DNA from: Blastococcus sp. CT_GayMR19
GTDB taxonomy: Bacteria; Actinomycetota; Actinomycetes; Mycobacteriales; Geodermatophilaceae
Direction of reading: 5' to 3'
Assembly: GCF_004570385.1 (NCBI RefSeq)
Contig: NZ_SPQL01000003.1
Coordinates: 310,001 to 374,000, forward strand
DNA length: 64,000 nt
Positions 8,021-14,538 of this stretch are shown here, piece after piece. Both the position numbers and the translations under genes were made by a program. The notes beneath the pieces were generated by a model. That model had not been told where the DNA came from, did no database searches, and saw only the letters and a list, made by a program, of their open reading frames with translations. The stretch's first letter is position 1; every line of letters starts with the position of its first letter.

Positions 8021-8899
8021 TCACGGGAGGTCGTCGGGGACGACGCCCCCGGGGAAGGCGGCGACGGCCGTCGTCGGGCGCGTGGGATCGAGGTAGGCGG
8101 GCCGGTCCCGCTCGGCGTCGCGCAGCGGCACCAGACCACGGGTGATGGCCGCCGCGATGCGGTAGCGGGCCCGGTTGGCGTCGCCCACCCGGCCGACTCG
8201 CAGGTCGTCCAGGACCACCGGCGGCCCGACGTGCACCCGCAGTGCCGGCCGCCGCACGATCGCCCTGACCAGCGTGCGCACCTTGCCGAGGTCGTTGCGG
8301 TACTGGAGCACCTCGTGGGCTCCCCACTGGCTCACCGGGATCACCGGAACGCCCAGGCCGAGGGCCAGCCGGGCCATGCCGGTGCGGCCGCGCTCGGGCC
8401 AGCCGTCCGGCGTGAGCCCGATCCGCCCCTCGGGATAGGCGACGACGTGGCCGCCCTGCACCAGGGCCACCTCCGTCACCCGGACGGCGTGCCGGGCGAG
8501 CTCGGTGCCGCGCTCGACCCGGATGGCGCCGGTCCGCTCCAGGAGGGGTCCCACGAGCGGCGCGGAGACGATGCCGCCGGTGGCCATGATCCGCGGGATC
8601 ACCCCGACCCGGTGCAACGCGACCGCGATCACGAACGGATCGAAGTCCCCGATGTGGTTGGCCGCGAGGAGCAGCGGGCCGCGTCGCAGCTCCTCCGGCA
8701 CCCCGCCGGTGACCTCGACGGAGCCGAAGATGCCGACCAGCCAGGAGAAGCGCCGCAGCAGGAACCGCCAGAACCACCACGGGGGCGCCGCCGCGATCGC
8801 CATCTCGCGGGCGAACCAGTCGGGGTCGTGCGGCCGCACCAGGCGGGCGAGATCCTCCGGCAGCGGCGGGGTGCGGGGCCACCGGCCGCCGTCGCTCAC
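8021..8899 (-). CDS. PlsC-type lysophospholipid acyltransferase
   Basis: 292 residues. The acyltransferase block is complete: NHIGDFD (the H-X4-D catalytic motif), a GAIRVERG segment, AYPEGRI (the EGxR-type motif) and GVPVIPVSQWG (the P-containing block IV). It should acylate a lysophospholipid or glycerol phosphate at the inner face of the membrane. GTG at 8899 overlaps the stop of the upstream glycerophosphodiesterase, so both phospholipid-related genes are translated together. The length and PPWWFWRF N-terminus resemble the actinobacterial 1-acyl-sn-glycerol-3-phosphate acyltransferase group. Confidence 0.88.
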   Translation of the reverse strand: MSDGGRWPRTPPLPEDLARLVRPHDPDWFAREMAIAAAPPWWFWRFLLRRFSWLVGIFGSVEVTGGVPEELRRGPLLLAANHIGDFDPFVIAVALHRVGVIPRIMATGGIVSAPLVGPLLERTGAIRVERGTELARHAVRVTEVALVQGGHVVAYPEGRIGLTPDGWPERGRTGMARLALGLGVPVIPVSQWGAHEVLQYRNDLGKVRTLVRAIVRRPALRVHVGPPVVLDDLRVGRVGDANRARYRIAAAITRGLVPLRDAERDRPAYLDPTRPTTAVAAFPGGVVPDDLP

Positions 8900-9672
8900 C
8901 GGGGCGCCCACTCGCCGCGCTTCTCCAGGAGCTCGCGGAGCATGGCCGGCCGGTCGGTCATGATCCCGTCGACGCCGAGGTCGAGCATGGCGGTGCATTC
9001 CGCCGGGTCGTCGACGGTCCACACGTGGACCTGCAGGCCGCGTTCGTGGGCAGCGGCGACGAACCGTTCGTCGACCAGCGCCCGCCCGCCGAGCTGCAGC
9101 GGCACCTGGGCGCAGCCGGCCTGGATGCGCATCAGGTTCGCGGCCCGCGGGGAGTACGACGACAGCCGCAGCGCGGCCACCCCCCGGGGGCCCAGCGACG
9201 TGCAGACGGCCGGCCCGAAGAGGCGACGGGCGGCGGCGATCCGGGCGTCGGAGAACGAACCGACGCAGATGCGGTCGACGACGTCCATCCGGCGCACCAG
9301 CCGGACCAGGGAGGACAGGACACCGGCCGCCTTGATGTCGAGGTTGAACCGGACATCGGGCCACGCGCCGAGCAGGTCCTCGAGGCGCAGGATCGGCTCG
9401 CGCCCGCCGATGCGTGCCTCCGCGACCTCCGCCCAGCGCAGGTGCTCCACGCGACCGCTGCGGTCGGTCACCCGCGCCAGGGTGGGGTCGTGGAAGGCGA
9501 CGAGGACGCCGTCGGCGGTCGCCCGCACGTCCGTCTCGAGGTAGCGGTATCCCAGGTCCACGCAGGCCTGGAAGGCCGGCATCGTGTTCTCGAGGTGCTC
9601 GATCGCGCCACCGCGGTGGGCCATCGCCAGGGGCGTGGGCGCGTCCAGGAACGCATAACGCGCGGCAGCCAC
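8896..9672 (-). CDS. Glycerophosphodiester phosphodiesterase
   Basis: 258 residues, TIM-barrel GDPD family, hydrolysing glycerophosphodiesters to glycerol 3-phosphate and an alcohol. Key motifs: AHRGG near residue 18 (catalytic His), LENT, ETDVRATADG with acidic metal ligands, FHDPTLARVT with the second catalytic His, and a C-terminal VWTVDDP. There is no signal peptide, so it acts in the cytoplasm. GTG at 9672 is used. It overlaps the acyltransferase gene by four bases, fitting turnover and re-acylation of membrane lipids. Confidence 0.93.
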   Translation of the reverse strand: MAAARYAFLDAPTPLAMAHRGGAIEHLENTMPAFQACVDLGYRYLETDVRATADGVLVAFHDPTLARVTDRSGRVEHLRWAEVAEARIGGREPILRLEDLLGAWPDVRFNLDIKAAGVLSSLVRLVRRMDVVDRICVGSFSDARIAAARRLFGPAVCTSLGPRGVAALRLSSYSPRAANLMRIQAGCAQVPLQLGGRALVDERFVAAAHERGLQVHVWTVDDPAECTAMLDLGVDGIMTDRPAMLRELLEKRGEWAPR

Positions 9673-9727
9673 GCCGTCACGCTAGTGGGACCGTCCGGAG
9701 CCGGCTGCGACGCCCCGGGCGCCGTCC

Positions 9728-10921
9728 TCAGGACGCCCTGGTCGCGGCCGCCATCCGGTCGACCATGGTCGTGAGCACGGCTCGGCCGGTGGCGAAGTTG
9801 AGCCGCACGTGTCCGGCACCGGGCGCTCCGCACTCCGGCCCGTCGACGAGCGCCACACCCGCCCGGTCGAGGAAGAACTCGCCCGCCGAGCCGGGCAGGC
9901 CGAGCCGCCGGCAGTCCAGCCAGGCCAGGTAGGTGCCCTCCGGGAGCCGGTACCGGACCTCCGGCAGCCGCTCGGCGAGCAGGTCCCCGAGCAGCCGCCG
10001 GTTGCCGTCGAGGTAGGTCAGGACGCCGTCCAGCCACTCGCTGCCCGCGTCGTAGGCGGCCGTCGCAGCCAGGACGCCGAGCGTCGACGCGCCGTGCCCG
10101 TACAGGAACCCGGCCCGGGCCCAGTGCTCGACGTCGGCGGCGTCGGACAGGACGAGCTGTGCCGCCTTGAGGCCCGGCAGGTTCCACGCCTTGGACGCCG
10201 AGGTCGCCGTCAGCGCGTGGCGGGCCGTGACGGGGGAGAGGGAGGCGTAGGGCCGGTGCACGGCGCCGGGGTGCACCAACGGGGCGTGGATCTCGTCGGA
10301 GAAGACCCGCGCCCCCGCCCGGTCGACCACCGCCGCCAGCTCGAGCTGCTCCTCCGCGGTGAAGACGCGGCCCAGCGGGTTGTGCGGGTTGACGTGGACG
10401 ACCAGCCCGGCACCGGCGCGCAGCGCGCGGTCGATGCCGTCCAGGTCGTACGTGGCGCGGCCGTCGCGCTCGACCATCGGGACCTCGATCAGGTCCCGTC
10501 CCAGCAGGCCGGGCACGGTGCGGAAGGGCATGTACGCCGGGGTGGGGAGGACGACGGGGCTGCCCGGCGGGGTGAAGTGCTCGATGGCCGCCTGCAGGCC
10601 GGCGATGACGTCGGGCAGCGGGCTGAGCCATTCCGGAGGCACGTCCCAGCCGTACCGACGGGCGTGCCAGCCGGAGCAGGCGCGCGCCATCTCCTCGGCC
10701 GTCCGCGTCGGGAGGTAGCCGAACCGCCCGGCGTCGACCGCGTCGTGCAGCGCCTGCGTCACGGCGGGGGCGGTCCCGAGGTCCATCTCCGCCACCCACG
10801 CGCCGATCGCCGTGCCGTACCGCGCCCACTTGAGGCTGCCCCCGGCGCGGAGCCCCTCTTCGGTGAGGCCGTCGAACGCCGGGACGGCGGACGCACCGTC
10901 CGCGGACTCGGGTCCGGCCAT
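9728..10921 (-). CDS. PatB/MalY-type PLP-dependent C-S lyase
   Basis: 397-residue fold-type I aminotransferase-like enzyme. Lys244 in SASKAWNLPG is the PLP lysine; NPHNPLG and SDEIHAPLV are the PLP-contacting motifs; the C-terminal Arg region is HVRLNFAT. Within this family the members cleave cystathionine or cysteine conjugates (beta-lyase), and E. coli MalY also has a regulatory role. ATG at 10921 is preceded by GGAGGA seven bases upstream. Alone in its transcription unit or leading the minus-strand run to tdk; the gap to the next gene is 55 bases. Confidence 0.9.
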   Translation of the reverse strand: MAGPESADGASAVPAFDGLTEEGLRAGGSLKWARYGTAIGAWVAEMDLGTAPAVTQALHDAVDAGRFGYLPTRTAEEMARACSGWHARRYGWDVPPEWLSPLPDVIAGLQAAIEHFTPPGSPVVLPTPAYMPFRTVPGLLGRDLIEVPMVERDGRATYDLDGIDRALRAGAGLVVHVNPHNPLGRVFTAEEQLELAAVVDRAGARVFSDEIHAPLVHPGAVHRPYASLSPVTARHALTATSASKAWNLPGLKAAQLVLSDAADVEHWARAGFLYGHGASTLGVLAATAAYDAGSEWLDGVLTYLDGNRRLLGDLLAERLPEVRYRLPEGTYLAWLDCRRLGLPGSAGEFFLDRAGVALVDGPECGAPGAGHVRLNFATGRAVLTTMVDRMAAATRAS

Positions 10922-10993
10922 CCTGGATCCTCCCGCGCGTCGTTCTGGCGTGTTCTGCGGAACCTGTCGGCTCTGACGTCTACCGTGCCGGGC

Positions 10994-11398
10994 GTGGCAC
11001 ACGACCAGGCGCCGGGATCGACGGACGTTCTCCCTGCGCCGGTCCCCCGCGGGGGGAGTGGCGAATCACGACGGTGCGGCTGGTGCCGGCGCGTCCTGCC
11101 GGAGCAGGGGTCGATCGGGCGGCCGCGGCTGTACTGCGGTCAGGCGTGCCGGCAGCGGGCCTACGAGCAGCGCGCGGCGACGACGAAGGCCGGGCTGCCC
11201 GGGGACGTCGTGCTGGTGTCCCGTGCCGAGCTCGACAGCCTCCAGGATCGGCTGTACCAGCTGCGGTGCGCGCTGGAGGACGTCCAGACCCTGCTCGGCG
11301 AACGCCCGACGAAGGCCGAGCTGGAACGCTCACTGGCCGACCTGCTGCACACCACCGGGAAGCTCGACCGGCTCTGGGTCACCGAACGCGCCGGCTGA
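10994..11398 (+). CDS. Zinc-ribbon plus coiled-coil protein, function unknown
   Basis: 134 residues from GTG at 10994. The N-terminal third holds CGWCRRVL and YCGQACRQRAYEQR, giving a Cys-X2-Cys...Cys-X3-Cys zinc ribbon of the kind often seen in small actinobacterial DNA- or RNA-binding proteins. The rest is a predicted helical, acidic segment (ELDSLQDRLYQLRCALEDV-type heptads) ending near LWVTERAG. No clear Shine-Dalgarno precedes the start, so the mRNA could be leaderless. Divergent from the C-S lyase gene, 72 bases away. Confidence 0.75.
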   Translation: MAHDQAPGSTDVLPAPVPRGGSGESRRCGWCRRVLPEQGSIGRPRLYCGQACRQRAYEQRAATTKAGLPGDVVLVSRAELDSLQDRLYQLRCALEDVQTLLGERPTKAELERSLADLLHTTGKLDRLWVTERAG

Positions 11399-11409
11399 CG
11401 GGCCTGCGC

Positions 11410-11631
11410 TCAGTCCGGGTCCTGGGAGTCGTCGTTCGAGTCCTCGCCCTCCGGCTCGGGATCGCTGTTGTCCGGCAGGCTCTTCTGACTCTCACTGCTT
11501 TCCGGATTGCCGCTGTCGGTCGTGCCGTCGCTCTGATCGTCACCGGCCCCCTGACAGGCGGTCGTCGTGAGGCCGCCCCCGAACAGTGCCAGCGCGGTGA
11601 ACAAGGCGGCGATCGGACGTCGGATCTGCAT
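11410..11631 (-). CDS. Small acidic secreted protein or lipoprotein, 73 aa
   Basis: A basic start (MQIRRPI), a hydrophobic core (AALFTALALFGGG) and Cys26 in TTTACQGAG look like a lipoprotein signal, although the lipobox position -3 is Thr, which is unusual. The mature part is almost entirely D, E, S, G, N, Q and P, so it is strongly acidic and disordered. Family unknown. The gene is convergent with the zinc-ribbon gene. A perfect 13-bp-arm palindrome lies 55 bases upstream of the start codon and may control it. Confidence 0.7.
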   Translation of the reverse strand: MQIRRPIAALFTALALFGGGLTTTACQGAGDDQSDGTTDSGNPESSESQKSLPDNSDPEPEGEDSNDDSQDPD

Positions 11632-11686
11632 ACCCCGACCCTACGAAGCACCACGGTCCAGCGCCCGTCGAGCCACCGACATCACC

Positions 11687-11713
11687 GCCATTGCGTCACA
11701 GTGACGCAATGGC
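11687..11713. promoter_or_regulatory. Perfect palindrome, candidate operator (copy 1)
   Basis: GCCATTGCGTCAC, one central A, then GTGACGCAATGGC: 13-bp arms with no mismatch. It lies upstream of the small acidic lipoprotein gene. A second, shorter copy of the core (TTxCGTCAC-N-GTGACGxAA) is found at 12682-12700. Two copies of one core with a one-base centre suggest the site of a dimeric regulator, which I cannot name. Confidence 0.65.
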
Positions 11714-11995
11714 CCCGGACTGGCGGGGTGGGGGGAGCGTGGCGGAGCGGGGAGTTCGAGCCCTGAGCGCCGGTCCCGGCGCCTCCGGTGCGCCGAACCG
11801 GACGATCGATCAAGATCGAAATGAGCAAGATCAACAGACAGGGGAGTGGTGGCGGGAAGCTGAGGAAGCCGAGCCTGCGGGCCGGCGCCCAACCGGGACG
11901 CCCGGGGCCGGGAGCCGGCCGGCCACCGACCGCGACGAGACACGGCCGGCGGGCGGCCACCAGTCGCGGTCGATGCGCGTGCGAGCCGGGTGGAA

Positions 11996-12091
11996 GTGAC
12001 TCGACGGTTCCTGCGGCGCAGCGAGCCGACCCGGAAGCGGGCGATCAAGATCGTCAACCCCTTCCCGGGCCGCTGGACCGTGCGCCGATAA
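11996..12091 (+). CDS. Possible tiny basic protein, 31 aa
   Basis: GTG at 11996 opens a frame to TAA at 12089-12091. The product is very basic at the N-terminus (RRFLRRSEPTRKR) and ends IKIVNPFPGRWTVRR, which reads like a genuine folded or membrane-binding tail. The ribosome site is weak (GGTGGAA) and an alternative GTG sits at 11990. No family recognised. Its stop codon forms part of the AT-rich palindrome. Low confidence. Confidence 0.3.
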   Translation: MTRRFLRRSEPTRKRAIKIVNPFPGRWTVRR

Positions 12092-12101
12092 TGCACATTA
12101 T
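12088..12101. promoter_or_regulatory. AT-rich palindrome ATAATG-CA-CATTAT
   Basis: Six-base arms around a two-base centre, in a genome where such AT-rich strings are rare. It lies about 200 bases upstream of the VOC gene at 12299. Could be an operator or an extended -10 region; no -35 partner is obvious. Confidence 0.45.
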
Positions 12102-12298
12102 GTCAACTCGACTGGAAGCCGCGGCCGGGAGATCACATCGAAGGCCTCCCCTCGACTGCCCCCCGACACGGTCGCTGCGTCCACGACGCCGGGCTCGCGT
12201 GACGCCGCGGTCGGCCCGACCGACGATTCCGGCGTCCGCGCGCGGTCCTTGTCTGCAGGACACCGCGCCGCTGCCGCTCGCACCGACCTGGAGGACTC

Positions 12299-12661
12299 AT
12301 GCCCAGCACGCTCCGACCGATCATCGTCAGCAACGATCTCGACCGGCTGCTCGCCTTCTACACCGGCCTGCTGGGCGCCCACGAGGTGATGCGCTTCCCG
12401 GACGACGGCCCGGTCTTCTACGTCGGCCTCGCACTCGGCGACTCCGAGCTGGGTCTGTCGTCCGACGCATCGGTGGTCTCCGGCGAACCCGGCCGGATGC
12501 TGCTGAGCATCGAGGTGCCCGACGTCGACGCACTGCTGCCGAACGTGGAACCGCTCGGCGGGCAGGCGCCCTCCCCGGCCAACGACATGCCGTGGGGTCA
12601 GCGGGTCGCGCACATCAAGGACCCCGACGGGAACGTCGTCAACCTGACCCAGACCCGGTGA
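12299..12661 (+). CDS. VOC (glyoxalase/bleomycin-resistance) superfamily protein
   Basis: 120 residues, one VOC module of paired beta-alpha-beta-beta-beta units: PIIVSNDLDRLLAFYTGLLG at the start (landmark AFYTGLLG), FVGLA-type middle strands, and VAHIKDPDGNVVNL at the end. The final DPDGN is typical of dioxygenase-like and resistance proteins of this fold. Metal ligands are not obvious apart from His in VAHIKD and the acidic side chains, so catalysis is uncertain. GGAGGA lies five bases before the ATG. Function unknown. Confidence 0.85.
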   Translation: MPSTLRPIIVSNDLDRLLAFYTGLLGAHEVMRFPDDGPVFYVGLALGDSELGLSSDASVVSGEPGRMLLSIEVPDVDALLPNVEPLGGQAPSPANDMPWGQRVAHIKDPDGNVVNLTQTR

Positions 12662-12681
12662 TGCCCGCCGACCGGGGCACC

Positions 12682-12700
12682 TTTCGTCACGGTGACGCAA
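12682..12700. promoter_or_regulatory. Partial second copy of the 11687 palindrome core
   Basis: TTTCGTCAC-G-GTGACGCAA, eight of nine arm positions paired. It sits 20 bases after the VOC stop and 100 bases before the small hydrophilic gene at 12801, a normal place for an operator of that gene. Shares the CGTCAC-N-GTGACG core with the site at 11687-11713. Confidence 0.55.
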
Positions 12701-12800
12701 GCGCTCGAAGCACCGCGCCCGTGGCCGGTCCGTCGTGCACCGGTTCCCCGCCCTGTCGGCGGGTAGCGGCCCGGGAAGACCGTCGAACCGAGGAGGACCC

Positions 12801-12995
12801 GTGAGCGAGCAGCGTCCCGACACCGATGAGCGCGACGAGCCGGCCGGCACGCCGTCCGCTGGACCGGGCAACCTGACCGCCAAGCCCGCGACACCCGGCA
12901 CGGACGACGCGGGCACCGCCTCCGCCGTCCCACGCGCCTACGAGGCCGACGAGGCGGCGAAGGAACGCGGCAAGGCCGTCAAGCCGGGCAACTGA
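12801..12995 (+). CDS. Small hydrophilic protein, 64 aa, unknown
   Basis: GTG start with AGGAGGA four bases upstream. The product is rich in D, E, P, T, G and A without hydrophobic segments, and ends in a charged helix-like tail (YEADEAAKERGKAVKPGN). It is probably disordered. Resembles the small stress-linked hydrophilic proteins common in desiccation-resistant actinobacteria, but I recognise no named family. Confidence 0.65.
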   Translation: MSEQRPDTDERDEPAGTPSAGPGNLTAKPATPGTDDAGTASAVPRAYEADEAAKERGKAVKPGN

Positions 12996-13001
12996 TACCG
13001 G

Positions 13002-13643
13002 TCACGGGCTGGCGGCGACCCGCAGGCCGAGACCGATCAGGACCGTTCCGCTGACGGCCTCGAGCCGCCGCCGGATCCACGGCCTCCGGAACCACGCGCC
13101 TGCCCGCGCCACCCCGGCCGCGAGGGCGAGGTACAGGGCCGTCTCGATCGTGATCTGCAGCAGGCCGAGCAGGGCCGTCGTCGCGAACACCGGGCCCTCG
13201 GCCGGGACGAACTGCGGATAGAACGCGATCATGAAGACGGCGGCCTTCGGGTTGGCCAGCTGCACCACCACACCTTCGACGAAGGCGCCCCACCACCGGC
13301 GGCGTCCGGCCACCGGCTCCGGGGCTGCCTCCGGGACCGGCGTCCCTCGGTCGCGCCACGCGGTGCGCAGCGCCCGGAAGCCGAGCACGAGCAGGACGGC
13401 GGCACCCACCACGCGCAGCACCAGGTAGGCCACCTCGGACGCGGCCACGAGGGCCGCGAAGCCGATCCCGGCGAACAGCGCCCACAGGTACAGCCCCAGC
13501 TCGAGGCCAAGCACGGTCGGGACGGCGCCCCGCAGCCCGCGCAGCGCGGCCCGTCGGAAGATCAACGCCATGGCCGGCCCCGGGGACGCCGAGATCAGCA
13601 GGACCGCGAGCACGAAGGCGCCGAGCGAGGTCAGGACGTCCAC
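13002..13643 (-). CDS. LysE/RhtB family amino-acid exporter
   Basis: 213 residues with six hydrophobic segments. The N-terminal helix contains SPGPA, the hallmark of the LysE/RhtB family, and QLANPKAAVF near residue 125 is the conserved NPK motif. Exporters of this family release lysine, threonine, homoserine lactones or other small amino compounds. GTG at 13643 is the best start, although the purine-rich GGGGAGGGGAG sits rather far upstream. Substrate unknown. The gene converges with the small hydrophilic gene only six bases away. Confidence 0.88.
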   Translation of the reverse strand: MDVLTSLGAFVLAVLLISASPGPAMALIFRRAALRGLRGAVPTVLGLELGLYLWALFAGIGFAALVAASEVAYLVLRVVGAAVLLVLGFRALRTAWRDRGTPVPEAAPEPVAGRRRWWGAFVEGVVVQLANPKAAVFMIAFYPQFVPAEGPVFATTALLGLLQITIETALYLALAAGVARAGAWFRRPWIRRRLEAVSGTVLIGLGLRVAASP

Positions 13644-13830
13644 GCCCCAGATGCTCGCACTCCCCTCCCCCGCCCTCGAACGGTTATCCCGAAACCGGGA
13701 CGTCCCGCAGGTGTGCGGCGTGCCGCAGTCCCCCGCACGACACGGGCGGCATGCGCCGGCGTCCCCAGGTCGGTGCGGTTGACTGCTGGCTCCAGCCGCT
13801 ACCCGCACCATGAACCCGGAGGAGCCGACC

Positions 13831-14535
13831 GTGGAGATCCTCGGGCGGTTCTGGGCCCAGGTCACCGCCACCGTGCCCGAGCAACCGGCCGGCGTCCTGC
13901 TCGGGGCGGCCGCTGTCGCGGCCCTGCTGGTCCTCTCCCCCGTTCTCTGGCGGTCGACCCGGCACGTCGTCACGATCGCCCACGAGGGGGCGCACGGCGT
14001 GGCCGCGCTGGTCTCCGGACGGCGGCTCTCGGGGATCCGGCTGCACTCCGACACCTCCGGGCTCACCGTCTCGGCCGGGCGGCCGACGGGCCTCGGTATG
14101 GTCCTCACCTGCGCGGCGGGCTACACCGGTCCGGGGCTCTTCGGGCTGGGCGCGGCCGCCCTGCTCGCCTCGGGGCACGCCATCGGCCTGCTCTGGGCCC
14201 TGCTGGCGCTCCTGGCGCTCCTCCTGGTCCAGATCCGCAACTGGTACGGCCTGTGGTCGGTGCTGGTCACCGGCGGCGTGGTGTTCGCCGCCACCTGGTG
14301 GCTGCCGCCGGAGGGGCAGGCAGCCTTCGCCGCCCTCGCAACCTGGTTCCTGCTGCTGGCCGCGCCCCGGACCGTGCTGGAGCTGCAGTCGGCCCGTCGA
14401 CGGCGTCGCGCGCCCGACTCCGACGCCGACCAGCTGGCCCGCCTCACCGGCCTGCCGGCCCTGGTCTGGGTCGGGTTCTTCCTGGTCGTCGACGTCGGCG
14501 CGCTGGTCCTCGGCGGGCGCTGGCTGCTGGTCTAG
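13831..14535 (+). CDS. M50-like membrane metallopeptidase
   Basis: 234 residues with about six hydrophobic segments. The zinc motif HEGAH (HExxH) sits near residue 50 just after a transmembrane segment, as in M50B-type intramembrane peptidases. The segment YTGPGLFGLGAA and the acid-containing LVQIRNWYGLW may supply the third ligand region (N/D in the second membrane motif). I chose GTG at 13831 because GGAGGAG is six bases upstream; an in-frame ATG at 13810 would add seven residues but has no ribosome site. Function and substrate unknown. Confidence 0.8.
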   Translation: MEILGRFWAQVTATVPEQPAGVLLGAAAVAALLVLSPVLWRSTRHVVTIAHEGAHGVAALVSGRRLSGIRLHSDTSGLTVSAGRPTGLGMVLTCAAGYTGPGLFGLGAAALLASGHAIGLLWALLALLALLLVQIRNWYGLWSVLVTGGVVFAATWWLPPEGQAAFAALATWFLLLAAPRTVLELQSARRRRRAPDSDADQLARLTGLPALVWVGFFLVVDVGALVLGGRWLLV

Positions 14536-14538
14536 CCG

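Larger units (their letters stand above)
11714..12298. other. 585-base region with short palindromes and one tiny possible gene
   Basis: No long gene is supported. The stretch holds CGATCAAGATCG twice (11807-11818 and 12042-12053), an AT-rich palindrome at 12088-12101, and a possible 31-codon reading frame at 11996-12091. Local base composition is less GC-biased than in neighbouring genes in places. Confidence 0.4.

Noticed and set aside
11735-11770. A GAGTTCGAGCC string resembling a tRNA T-arm
   Set aside because: No acceptor stem, D-arm or anticodon arm can be built around it.
12054-12263. A 69-codon minus-strand frame before the VOC gene
   Set aside because: No ribosome site, no domain, composition of random high-GC sequence.
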